From: Rikenellaceae bacterium
Lineage (GTDB): Bacteria > Bacteroidota > Bacteroidia > Bacteroidales > Rikenellaceae
Assembly (NCBI GenBank): GCA_902363575.1
Contig: CABJAJ010000006.1
Span: 97,497-161,496 of the forward strand
DNA length: 64,000 nt
Reading direction: 5' to 3'
Positions 44,601 through 52,244 of this stretch are shown piece after piece (positions within the stretch are counted from its first letter, which is position 1; the number at the start of each line of letters is the position of its first letter). Both the position numbers and the translations under genes were made by a program. The notes below the pieces were generated by a model. That model made no database searches. It was not told where the DNA came from and saw nothing but the letters and a program-made list of their open reading frames with translations.

Positions 44601-44824
44601 ACGGCGTGGGCGCCAACGGCAACTCGACGCTTGGTTCGGGCGTGATCGGCGGCATGCTCATCGGTACGCTTGCACTGCTGTTCCTGGTTCCGTCGCTCTT
44701 TATCGTATTCCAGTACATGCAGGAGAAGATCCGTCCGGTGCAGTACAACCCGACACCCGACTGGGCGATCCAGGCCGAGCTGGAGGACGCAAACACGGAT
44801 AACAACGAAGAGGAGGAGAAATAA
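41627..44824 (+). CDS. RND multidrug efflux pump, AcrB/HAE1 family
   Basis: A 1065-residue proton-driven inner membrane pump with 12 membrane segments and two large periplasmic loops. N-terminal FIDRPVLASVISIVIVLGG and ASLPVEQYPDIAPPTV are the HAE1 signature. Helix 4 carries the proton-relay acids in GTVVDDAIIVVEAV. The second half has GLVPDEDQGTVMVNV and LLSKTAILLTEYA. Typical length. It exports amphiphilic drugs, bile salts or dyes; the substrates are not predictable here. Confidence 0.96.
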   Translation: MTLKHFIDRPVLASVISIVIVLGGIIGLASLPVEQYPDIAPPTVMVRASYPGASAETIQKSVIVPLEEAINGVENMMYMESSASNAGSASITVYFRQGTDADMAAVNVQNRVATTTGALPAEVTKIGVTTMKRQTSMLKIFSLYSPDDSYDETFLSNYMKINIQPRILRTQGVGEFFVLGADYSMRIWMKPDVMAQYRLVPSDVTAALAEQNIESAAGMLGENSENTFQYTMKYRGRLMTPEEFGQIVIRTLPDGNILRLKDIADVELGSESYAYKGYTNGHPGVSAMVFQTAGSNATQVVNDINALLDEVSAELPKGVAIAHLQSVNDFLYASMHEVIKTLIEAIILVVLVVYVFLQDLRSTLIPTVSILVALVGTFAFLFFAGFSINLLTLFALVLAIGTVVDDAIIVVEAVQARFDVGYKSSYMATVDAMSGITSAIITSTLVFMAVFIPVSLMGGTSGTFYTQFGITMAVAVGISAINALTLSPALCALIIKPYIDENGEMRDNFAARFRKAFNTAFTAMVNKYKHGVLLFIKRRWLMWLALALSFLALILLMRSTKTGLVPDEDQGTVMVNVTTAPGSSLEETNVVMHELADRLRNIPQIRDYMQVAGYGMIAGQGSSYGMCIIKLKDWKDRPDKADAVNAVIGQIYARTADIKDAQIFAVAPPMISGYGTSTGFDMRLQDRMGGSINDFYNIYLQFIAALNQRPEIERAYSTFNINFPQYMVDIDAAKAKRAGVSPTEILSTLSGYYGGQYVSNINRFSKVYRVMIQADPKYRLDTESLNNVYVRTQNGEMAPVSQFVKLTKVYGSETLNRFNMYSSISVNGTAADGYSSGDAIQAVREVAAQVLPHGYGYEFSGITREESETSSNTAIIFGICILLIYLILSALYESFLIPFAVILSVPCGLMGSFLFAKMMGLENNIYLQTGLIMLIGLLSKTAILLTEYAADRRACGMSLTQAAVSAAKVRLRPILMTVLTMVFGMLPLMFSHGVGANGNSTLGSGVIGGMLIGTLALLFLVPSLFIVFQYMQEKIRPVQYNPTPDWAIQAELEDANTDNNEEEEK

Positions 44825-44825
44825 G

Positions 44826-46214
44826 ATGAAAAAATTCATAGTGATCCTGTCCGCGGCAATCATGTGCAGCTGCGGCATCTACAAACCCTACACCCGCCCG
44901 GAGGTCATGACCGACGACCTCTATGGCGCGGGTGTCGAGACGGCCGACACGCTCAACCTGGGCTATCTGGGCTGGCGCGAGCTCTTCACCGATCCGCAGC
45001 TCCAGGCGCTCATCGAACAGGGGCTCGCCTATAACACAGACCTGCAATCGGCCCAATGGCGGGTCAAGGAGGCCGAGGCGTCACTCAAAACCGCGCGTCT
45101 GTCGCTGCTCCCCTCGTTCAACCTGGCGCCCCAGGGCGGCGTGACCAGCTTCGAGGACCACAGGCCCAACTGGACCTGGACGGCACCCGTTACCGCAAGC
45201 TGGGAGATCGACATCTTCGGCCGCCTGCTCAACGGTAAACGACGGGCCAAAGCACTCTATGCTCAGTCGCAGGAGTACCGTCAGGCCGTGCAGACCCAAC
45301 TGATCGCGAGCGTCGCCAACCTCTATTATACCTTGCTGATGCTCGACAGCCAGTACAACGTGTCGAAGCAGACCGCCGCCAAGTGGCGCGAAAGCGTCGA
45401 AACGATGCGGGCGATGATGCAGGCGGGCATGACCAACGACGCCGGCGTCAAACAGATGGAGGCCAATTATTACGCCATCGAAGCGTCGCTTTTCGACCTG
45501 GAGGAGCAGATCCGCAACGTAGAAAACAGCCTCTCGTCGCTGTTGGGCGAAGCTCCGACCCGTATTGTGCGGGGATCGCTCGACGGGCAGGACTTCCCCG
45601 AAGAACTGACCGTGGGCGTGCCGGTGCAGATGCTCTCGAACCGGCCTGACGTACGCAGCTCGGAACTCAACCTTGTTCAGGCCTTCTACTCGACGGCCGA
45701 AGCCCGTTCGGCGCTCTACCCGTCGCTGACCCTGAGCGGCACGTTCGGATGGACGAACAGCCTCGGGTCGATGGTCTCCAATCCCGGAAAGATGATCTTC
45801 TCAGCGGCGGCATCGCTCGTGCAGCCGATCTTCAACGCCGGAGCCAACCGGGCCCGCGTAAAGATCGCCAAGGCGCAGCAGGAAGAGGCTTTGCTCTCCT
45901 TCCAGCAGACACTGCTCAACGCCGGCGCGGAAGTAAACAACGCGCTGACGCAGGTGCAGACCGCACGCAGCAAAACCTCGTTGCGCCGCAAACAGATCGC
46001 CGCGCTCGAACGGGCGGTCGAAAGCACCGAGTTACTCATGCGGCACGGCACCTCGACCTACCTGGAGGTGCTGACGGCACAGCAATCGCTGCTCTCGTCG
46101 CAACTCACCCAGATTTCCGACCGCTTCGATGAGATTCAAGGCATCGTCAATCTCTACCAGGCACTCGGCGGAGGCCGGGATATGGATACGGATGAAACGG
46201 AGGAATCGAAATGA
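44826..46214 (+). CDS. RND outer membrane channel, NodT/TolC family lipoprotein
   Basis: A 462-residue outer membrane factor. Lipoprotein signal MKKFIVILSAAIMCSC, the family-typical WRELFTDPQLQALIEQ and NTDLQSAQWRVKEAEA, and two OEP repeats. ANLYYTLLMLDSQ and LYPSLTLSGTFGW mark the strand regions. It starts 1 bp after the pump stop and overlaps the TetR gene by 4 bp. Completes the tripartite pump. Confidence 0.94.
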   Translation: MKKFIVILSAAIMCSCGIYKPYTRPEVMTDDLYGAGVETADTLNLGYLGWRELFTDPQLQALIEQGLAYNTDLQSAQWRVKEAEASLKTARLSLLPSFNLAPQGGVTSFEDHRPNWTWTAPVTASWEIDIFGRLLNGKRRAKALYAQSQEYRQAVQTQLIASVANLYYTLLMLDSQYNVSKQTAAKWRESVETMRAMMQAGMTNDAGVKQMEANYYAIEASLFDLEEQIRNVENSLSSLLGEAPTRIVRGSLDGQDFPEELTVGVPVQMLSNRPDVRSSELNLVQAFYSTAEARSALYPSLTLSGTFGWTNSLGSMVSNPGKMIFSAAASLVQPIFNAGANRARVKIAKAQQEEALLSFQQTLLNAGAEVNNALTQVQTARSKTSLRRKQIAALERAVESTELLMRHGTSTYLEVLTAQQSLLSSQLTQISDRFDEIQGIVNLYQALGGGRDMDTDETEESK

Positions 46215-46813
46215 AACGCAGAGTCCGGAAAGAGGATGTGATCCGCACGACCTGGCAACTCATCACCCGCCACGGCATCCGTGCCGTGCGGGTCGATGAA
46301 ATCGCCCAATGCCTCGGCATGTCCAAACGCACGCTCTACGAACTTTTTCCAGACAAAACGAACCTCATCGCAGCCTGCCTCGAACAAACCAGCAGGCAGC
46401 AGAAAGAGAAAATCGCACAGCTCAGGGAGGAATATTCCGGCGATCCGCTGCAGAAGTTGTTCCGCATTATCGGGAAATACCTCGGCGACATCTACCTCGT
46501 GGATTGCGAATTCCTCTCCGACATGAAAGAAAAATCGGATTTTACGGAGGCGTATAACAACGACGGCCGTTTCTGGCGGGAAGAGATCGGTTCGGCGGTC
46601 CAGAGCGCGATCGACAGCGGCAACCTGCTTGCCGACGTCAATCCGACGGCGCTGACCGACCGACTCCTGAGTTCGCTTTTCGAGTCGCGGTTGCGGGGCG
46701 TATCCCGCCGCGAGCAGCAGCAGTTTTGCCGGGCCATACTGCGCAGCTGCGCTACACGGCAGGGTATCGAACGGATCGACCGGTTGCATGAGAGCGATCC
46801 GGATATCGTCTGA
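46211..46813 (+). CDS. TetR/AcrR-family regulator of the RND operon
   Basis: A 200-residue repressor-type protein: N-terminal helix-turn-helix (LITRHGIRAVRVDEIAQCLG, MSKRTLYELFPDKTNLI) and a helical ligand-binding C-terminal part. Its ATG overlaps the outer-membrane channel stop, so it is made with the pump and probably provides negative feedback. The operon thus seems to have two regulators, this one and the divergent AraC protein. Confidence 0.9.
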   Translation: MKRRVRKEDVIRTTWQLITRHGIRAVRVDEIAQCLGMSKRTLYELFPDKTNLIAACLEQTSRQQKEKIAQLREEYSGDPLQKLFRIIGKYLGDIYLVDCEFLSDMKEKSDFTEAYNNDGRFWREEIGSAVQSAIDSGNLLADVNPTALTDRLLSSLFESRLRGVSRREQQQFCRAILRSCATRQGIERIDRLHESDPDIV

Positions 46814-46832
46814 CGGGCTGTATTCCCTTTAT

Positions 46833-46871
46833 CGCCGCCGTCCTTCTTCGGAAAGGGCGGCGGCGCGTTTT
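46833..46871 (+). terminator. Terminator of the RND operon
   Basis: A GC-rich stem (CGCCGCCG...CGGCGGCG) with a TTCTTCGG-type loop, followed by CGTTTT. Confidence 0.75.
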
Positions 46872-46880
46872 ACGACACCC

Positions 46881-46911
46881 TTTGCAGCGAACGGAAAAAT
46901 GGCTATTTTTG
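46881..46911 (+). promoter_or_regulatory. Promoter of the DUF2490 gene
   Basis: TTTG (46881-46884), 19 bp, TATTTTTG (46904-46911). Confidence 0.6.
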
Positions 46912-47044
46912 CAACACGCATTGCAAAACGATGGCACGAAGCCTGCGACGGCAATTCAAAACCGTTTCAGAAAGGGCGTTACCTTGCGACCACTTACCTG
47001 TTCGGGCCGTGGCAACGACGGAGGGAAACACAAAAAAACGAAGG

Positions 47045-47812
47045 ATGAAAAGCACCTGGCTCCGCATAACAAGGCTCCTGCTGCCGCTCGCCGGCACGAT
47101 GCTCTGCGGCCTCGCATCGGCCCAGACGCATACGACCGAAACGAGCGACTTCACCATGCGCTTCGGAGCGAGCATCGAAAAAACGTTCGCCCGCGATTTC
47201 GCGCTCACCTGGAGCGAAGAAGTCCGCACCCGCAACGCCTCCTCCGACCTCGACCGAATTTACTCGGCCCTCGGTCTGAGCTACCAACCCGCTCCGTGGG
47301 TCAAGGTGGCTGCGACCTACACCTTCATGGCGCTGCGCACCGCAGGGGATAGCGGCAAAGGGTGGGACCTGCGCAACCGGCTCGAGACCGACCTTACGCT
47401 GCAACACCGGATCGGCGAGCGCTGGAAGGTCTCCTTACGGGAGCGCATCCGCACCATCTGGCGCACCGAAGCAGTCGATCCGCTCGAAAAAGCCGATCCC
47501 GAATGTTTGCTCCGATCGCGCCTGATGGCGGAATACACACCGCCCCATTCGGTTCTGAGTCCCTTCGCCTATGTCGAACTTTCCAATACGCTCAATGCCC
47601 CCGCGCTGGCAGGAAACTACGTCAATAAAGTGCGCACGTCGATCGGGGTGACCATCGAACTGACGCCCCGCAGCGCAATCGAGTGTTACTACCGATTCGA
47701 CTACAACCTCGATAAACAGGTCGAGGCCTATCCCGACGGAACACTCCGCCAACTCACCCGGAAAAAACAGTTCAACCACATCATCGGCATCTTTTACGGC
47801 CTGAGTTTCTGA
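47045..47812 (+). CDS. DUF2490-family outer membrane beta-barrel protein
   Basis: A 255-residue exported protein. Signal peptide from MKSTWLRITRLLLPLAG to LASAQ, then alternating amphipathic strands (DFALTWSEEVRTRN, WVKVAATYTFMALR, ERWKVSLRERIRTIWR) and a C-terminal aromatic strand HIIGIFYGLSF, as expected for an outer membrane barrel of the DUF2490 family. Function unknown. The start at 47045 is chosen for the signal peptide; the open frame upstream overlaps the promoter. Confidence 0.8.
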   Translation: MKSTWLRITRLLLPLAGTMLCGLASAQTHTTETSDFTMRFGASIEKTFARDFALTWSEEVRTRNASSDLDRIYSALGLSYQPAPWVKVAATYTFMALRTAGDSGKGWDLRNRLETDLTLQHRIGERWKVSLRERIRTIWRTEAVDPLEKADPECLLRSRLMAEYTPPHSVLSPFAYVELSNTLNAPALAGNYVNKVRTSIGVTIELTPRSAIECYYRFDYNLDKQVEAYPDGTLRQLTRKKQFNHIIGIFYGLSF

Positions 47813-47928
47813 TCCGCCTTGCAATCCTCTTTTGCGGGCGCAGGGAAGCGACTCCCCGCCGCCGAAAGCGGGGCAGGGGCAGCGGTAGTTTCGACCATCC
47901 GCTGCTTCGCTATTTTTGCAGGACAAAA

Positions 47929-47960
47929 TTTGCCATTGTACGGACTATTCATTATATTTG
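47929..47960 (+). promoter_or_regulatory. Promoter of the Mfa-like/FISUMP lipoprotein gene
   Basis: TTTG (47929-47932), 20 bp, TATATTTG (47953-47960). A second box TATTTTTG occurs at 47911-47918. Confidence 0.6.
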
Positions 47961-48032
47961 TACGTAGAGACAATCCGTGTCCGCTCCGGCTTTGTCGTTT
48001 AAGTCTGTCATCTTGCCCAAACCTCAAAGCCT

Positions 48033-49466
48033 ATGAAGCACATCGCTCCATTGCTCGCAGCGTTGGCATCTGCCGCGCTGATCGGTTGCACCGCCTCCGC
48101 AGGCGACACGCCCTCCGCCGACGGGCCCATCCGTATCGCACCGTTCATCACCCGTGTGAGCGGGCCGAACTTCGATCCCGGCGACTGCATCGGTCTGACC
48201 GTCGAGCTGCCCGGCAGCCGGTACGCCGACAACGCTCCGCTGACCTACGACGGTAAGGTCTTTTCCTCACCCGACCTGATCTGGTATAACGACCTGCACG
48301 AAACTTCGACCCTGTACGCCTATTATCCCTACCAGGCGGAAGCAACGCCCGACCGGTTTACGGTGCGCACGGACCAGCGCAATGCCGCGGACTACGGCGC
48401 CTCCGACCTGCTGGCCGCCGTGCGGGAAGCGGTCACACCGGCGGAAACGGCGATCGACATGCGGTTCGACCACCTGCTCTCCCGTCTTGTCGTGCACATC
48501 GACAACCGATCGAGCGCCGCCGCCGAACGCGTGCTCATTGCGGGTACGGTCGGGACGGCCGCGGTGGATATCGCCACGCAACACGCCGCTGCCGACGCAA
48601 CGGCTCCGACCGTGGAGATCATCGCCCGGGAAACGGATTCCGGCAAAACATTCGATGCGATCCTCGTCCCCCAGACCGTGAAACTCACGGTCGTGCTGCT
48701 CACCTCGGACGGGAAGCGGCACGAAAAAACGCTGGACGAGGCCCGGGAGCTCCGGCAGGGCAGCCGATATACGCTCGACGTGATAGCCACCGATATTGAC
48801 ATCGCACTTTCGCTCGGCGGCGAAATCGGGGATTGGGACGACGGCGGATCGCTCGACCCGGCAGAGGAGCCCGCAGGGGAAATACGCCACGGGGACGCCA
48901 CATACCGCACCCACACCTTCCCGGACGGAACGACCTGGATGGCCGAGAACCTGCGATACCTGCCCGCCGGGACGACACCTTCGGAAAACCCGGCTACACA
49001 GGCCGGGGTATGGTTTCCGTGCTCCTCCGACCTCCAACCCGCGCAGGACGAAGAGACGATCCGCACACAGGGTTACCTCTACGACCTGACGACCGCTGCC
49101 GGCGGGGTCACGCTTACGGACGAAACCATCGCCCTGCTGGAAGGCGTGCAGGGCATCTGTCCCGACGGATGGCATCTGCCTACGCAAAACGACCTGGAAC
49201 GGCTCGTCGTACTGCTGGAAGACGAACCCGACCTTGCGGATACCTTTCTGACCCGCACGGGCATCCGTACCGCATCCGGAAGCTATTCGGGACAGCACGT
49301 GGGCGGCGCCTTCTCGAAAGGCTACCTGCTCGGTTCCTCACCATGCACGGGAAGCGTAAACGGCACGGCCAAATTCAGCTACCTCTGCATCCAGCCCGAC
49401 GGGACGATGACCACGGTGGATTACCTCCCCGAGGCCGGAGTCCCCGTCAGATGCGTGCACGACTGA
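48033..49466 (+). CDS. Fimbrillin-like lipoprotein with C-terminal FISUMP domain
   Basis: A 477-residue lipoprotein (Cys19 in ALIGCTASAG). The first 270 residues look like an Mfa/FimB fimbrillin domain pair: IRIAPFITRVSGPNFDPGD, YAYYPYQAEATPD, MRFDHLLSRLVVHI, and an acidic W-containing end (EIGDWDDGG). After a Pro/Glu linker comes a FISUMP (Fib_succ_major) domain with HTFPDGTTWMAENLRYLP, GICPDGWHLPTQNDLERL and the C-terminal PVRCVHD. This suggests a surface protein possibly at a fimbrial tip; the ligand is unknown. Confidence 0.82.
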   Translation: MKHIAPLLAALASAALIGCTASAGDTPSADGPIRIAPFITRVSGPNFDPGDCIGLTVELPGSRYADNAPLTYDGKVFSSPDLIWYNDLHETSTLYAYYPYQAEATPDRFTVRTDQRNAADYGASDLLAAVREAVTPAETAIDMRFDHLLSRLVVHIDNRSSAAAERVLIAGTVGTAAVDIATQHAAADATAPTVEIIARETDSGKTFDAILVPQTVKLTVVLLTSDGKRHEKTLDEARELRQGSRYTLDVIATDIDIALSLGGEIGDWDDGGSLDPAEEPAGEIRHGDATYRTHTFPDGTTWMAENLRYLPAGTTPSENPATQAGVWFPCSSDLQPAQDEETIRTQGYLYDLTTAAGGVTLTDETIALLEGVQGICPDGWHLPTQNDLERLVVLLEDEPDLADTFLTRTGIRTASGSYSGQHVGGAFSKGYLLGSSPCTGSVNGTAKFSYLCIQPDGTMTTVDYLPEAGVPVRCVHD

Positions 49467-49497
49467 ATTGCAAATCACCCTATTCAGTGATAAATAC

Positions 49498-49532
49498 AAA
49501 CCCTCTCCCCGATTACGGGGAGAGGGTTTTTC
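49498..49532 (+). terminator. Intrinsic terminator of the FISUMP lipoprotein gene
   Basis: AAACCCTCTCCCC / GGGGAGAGGGTTT, a 13-bp stem with a 6-base loop, followed by TT. Confidence 0.88.
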
Positions 49533-49556
49533 GGTAAAAACCGCTATCTTTACCGC

Positions 49557-50270
49557 ATGAAACATCCATTCACGGACAAACAAAGCCATACTCCCTACAC
49601 CCCGGCGATGAAAATGGCCGACCTGCTCAAAGGAAACCGCAAACTGCTCTCGCTCATCTCTCGCCTGGGCATGGAGCTGGGGGTCGGCGAAAAAAGCGTG
49701 GACGAAATCTGCAGGCGTCAGGGGGTTTCGACCCGTCTCTTCCTGCTCCTCTGCACGGTTTCGACCTGCGAACACTACGCTCCGGCCTCCGCCCAACTGG
49801 AAGATCTGGATATCCTCGAACTCGTCCGCTTCCTGAAAGCATCCCACAAATATTACCTTGAAATCCAGCTCCCGTCACTCAGGAAACGTCTGTCGCAGAT
49901 GGGCGGAAGCGGGGTGGCGGTGCTCGAACATTTCGTGCAGAACTACTGCAACGAAGTGGTCAATCACTACGATTACGAAGAACAGACCGTTTTCCCTTAT
50001 ATCGAGCAGCTAATTGCCGGACGGCGGATCGAAGGGTACGACATCGCCCAGTTTGAAAAAAACCACAGCAACATCGACGAGAAACTGAGCGACCTGCAGA
50101 ACATCATCATCAAATACCTTCCCACCGACTCGCCGTTCGAGCGCAGAGCGGAGATACTTGAAGAGGTTTACAACATGGAAGACAACCTGGTGAGCCACGC
50201 CCTGATCGAAGATAAGATACTGGTACCGATGGTCATGCAATTGGAAGAGCGTCATGGTAAAAAAAGATAG
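49557..50270 (+). CDS. Hemerythrin-domain protein
   Basis: A 237-residue protein with an N-terminal helical domain (about 15-85, LLKGNRKLLSLISRLGMELG) followed by a hemerythrin-like four-helix domain with di-iron ligands in HFVQNYCNEVVNHYDYEEQTVFP-type motifs, KNHSNIDEKL and SHALIEDKILVP. Resembles the RIC/ScdA group of iron-sulfur repair proteins, which respond to nitric oxide or oxidative stress, but that role is not proven. A near-consensus TATCTTTA box lies 5 bp before the ATG. Overlaps the next gene by 17 bp. Confidence 0.85.
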   Translation: MKHPFTDKQSHTPYTPAMKMADLLKGNRKLLSLISRLGMELGVGEKSVDEICRRQGVSTRLFLLLCTVSTCEHYAPASAQLEDLDILELVRFLKASHKYYLEIQLPSLRKRLSQMGGSGVAVLEHFVQNYCNEVVNHYDYEEQTVFPYIEQLIAGRRIEGYDIAQFEKNHSNIDEKLSDLQNIIIKYLPTDSPFERRAEILEEVYNMEDNLVSHALIEDKILVPMVMQLEERHGKKR

Positions 50271-50862
50271 ACAGCGCGTTCTGCTCGTCGAACCCTCGCA
50301 GATCGTCGCCACCGGGTTGAGTCGGATTCTCGAAGAGTCGGAGCTGTTCCATGTAGTAGGGGTGATCGAAGGAATGGAGACCTGCGGCGAGCGGATCAAG
50401 GTACGCCAGCCCGACGCAGTGATTATCGATCCCGTCGTGCTCGATTTCGGCCGGCAGATCGACCTCTACGGACGCTACCCCTACCTGGCCGACGTGGTTA
50501 CGGTCGCACTGACGGGAGGCTACGTGGACGAACAGACGTTGCGGCAACACGACGGCTCGATCGGTATTTACGATCAGGCCGCGCAGGTGGTCCGCAAACT
50601 GGAGAAGGCTGTGCGCACGGCTCCGGATAACGCACACGCAAAGCGTCCGGCCAACAACGACCTTTCGGCCCGCGAGCGGGAAATCCTCATTGCCGTCGCC
50701 CACGGACTGATGAATAAGGAGATCGCCGCCCGCTTCCATATTTCGGTCAATACGGTGATGACCCACCGCAAGAGCATTACCCGCAAGACGGGCATCAAAA
50801 CGGTGGCGGGTCTTACGGTTTACGCCCTGCTCAACAATTACATCCGTCAGGAAGAAATTTAG
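50254..50862 (+). CDS. LuxR-type response regulator with atypical receiver
   Basis: A 202-residue regulator. The receiver-like N-terminal domain keeps a candidate phosphoacceptor Asp59 (VIIDP) and Thr87 but replaces the acidic pair with Glu13-Pro14 and lacks the usual switch Lys. The C-terminal NarL-type helix-turn-helix is complete (LSAREREILIAVAHGLMNKE, IAARFHISVNTVMTHRKSI). It may be controlled by something other than a kinase. Translationally linked to the hemerythrin gene by a 17-bp overlap, suggesting joint action, perhaps redox or NO sensing. Confidence 0.88.
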   Translation: MVKKDRQRVLLVEPSQIVATGLSRILEESELFHVVGVIEGMETCGERIKVRQPDAVIIDPVVLDFGRQIDLYGRYPYLADVVTVALTGGYVDEQTLRQHDGSIGIYDQAAQVVRKLEKAVRTAPDNAHAKRPANNDLSAREREILIAVAHGLMNKEIAARFHISVNTVMTHRKSITRKTGIKTVAGLTVYALLNNYIRQEEI

Positions 50863-50939
50863 TACGGATCGTTATGCCGGGCCCGGTTGAAGAAATCCTC
50901 GGACCTTCCCCAACCGGAATCGATTTGTCACCGGTACAA

Positions 50940-52145
50940 TTACGACTTGCTGTAATACGAGGCGTCGAGCCCGAGCGTGAAGCTGTTGCGGCGAAACCGG
51001 GTCAGCACGACCATGCCCGCCACCAGAACGGCGTTGAACAGGAACGGAAAACGGTCGCTGTGAGTGCCGAACATCCGGCGCAGCAGATCGACGATGAACG
51101 GGCAGACCATCACCGCAAGGTAATTTACCGACATGACGAACGAGAGGGCCAGCGTAGCCGAACGGGGCGGCGCGATAATGGCCGTCTTGTCATAGATCAG
51201 GGGTTGCATGATGCCGTAACCCAACCCGGCCAGCAGGCTGCCTGCCACGAGCAACACATGGCTGCGGAACAATCCCATACAGAGCAGGCCGAGGAGAATC
51301 GACACGAGGGCGATGAAATTCACGTTGCAGCGCAGCAGGTCGATGACCTTATTGATAAAGAGTCCCGGAAGCATGATGGCCAGGAAGAACAACGAGATGA
51401 CGATGCCTGAAAAGGAGCTGTCCATCTTATAATCGTCCACCAGAAAGGCGGCATAGAACGTGACGACCAGCACCGAATAGGTGATAAAGAAGTAAAGGCC
51501 CATGAGCTGAACGAGTTTGCGCCGGTCGATATGCGAATGGCGCAACTGGTCGCTCTCCTGCGGCTCGGGCGCAGCATGTTCGCGATCCAGGAAAAACGAA
51601 AGCGCCAGCGAAATGCCGGGCAGGGTGTAAACCAGAAAGGGCAGATGCCATTCGACTTCGGCCAGGTAGCCCGTGACCACGGTAGCCAGCACGAGGGTGA
51701 GGTTGTTGATCGCGGAGCTGAGACCGAGCTGCCGCACCCGGCGGTTGCCCGTAAAATAATCGACGATCAGGCCCGTCGAGAATGGAATCACCATGCCGGC
51801 GCCCACGCCCAGGATACAGCTTATGACGATCAGCGAAACGATACTGCCGGCAAACAGGCAAGCCACGCCGCTCAAGAAAAAGATAACAAGCCCCACGGTC
51901 AGTATCCGCAATTTGTTCTTCCCCACCGACAGCTTGCCCGAGAGCAGCACGAAAGGGATGATGAGCAGCGAAGGCAGGGAGGTGAGCATCTGGATCTTCA
52001 GATCGGTGGCATCCGGAAAGATACGGTTCAGGTCGCCCAGAATGGGCGAAATCGCCAATCCCGGAAGCGATGCGACGGCCGAAACCGACCAGATGGCCAG
52101 CAGCACGATAAGTCGGATCGACCCTTTACCGGTTTTGATTTTCAT
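50940..52145 (-). CDS. MFS transporter
   Basis: A 401-residue major facilitator with 12 predicted membrane segments. The start MKIKTGKGSIRLIVLLAIW at 52145 puts the first helix at about 10-30 and drops a Cys-rich spurious extension. Motif-A-like sequence between helices 2 and 3 is LSGKLSVGKNKLRIL, and GVGAGMVIPFSTGLIVDYF lies in helix 5. The substrate is unknown. It faces the LuxR-type gene convergently and follows the FISUMP gene in orientation. Confidence 0.9.
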   Translation of the reverse strand: MKIKTGKGSIRLIVLLAIWSVSAVASLPGLAISPILGDLNRIFPDATDLKIQMLTSLPSLLIIPFVLLSGKLSVGKNKLRILTVGLVIFFLSGVACLFAGSIVSLIVISCILGVGAGMVIPFSTGLIVDYFTGNRRVRQLGLSSAINNLTLVLATVVTGYLAEVEWHLPFLVYTLPGISLALSFFLDREHAAPEPQESDQLRHSHIDRRKLVQLMGLYFFITYSVLVVTFYAAFLVDDYKMDSSFSGIVISLFFLAIMLPGLFINKVIDLLRCNVNFIALVSILLGLLCMGLFRSHVLLVAGSLLAGLGYGIMQPLIYDKTAIIAPPRSATLALSFVMSVNYLAVMVCPFIVDLLRRMFGTHSDRFPFLFNAVLVAGMVVLTRFRRNSFTLGLDASYYSKS

Positions 52146-52244
52146 CGCGGGATACGTTATCCCCGAGCTACCGCAACTGTTATACCAAAAACAAGCGCGG
52201 CGGGCCATTGCCCGCCGCGTCGTAAGCACTTCGGCAGTGCCGAT

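Noticed and set aside
42089..44878. 929-codon open frame antisense to the RND pump
   Set aside because: A shadow of the high-GC pump gene; composition is dominated by His/Arg/Asp/Gly from complement codons.
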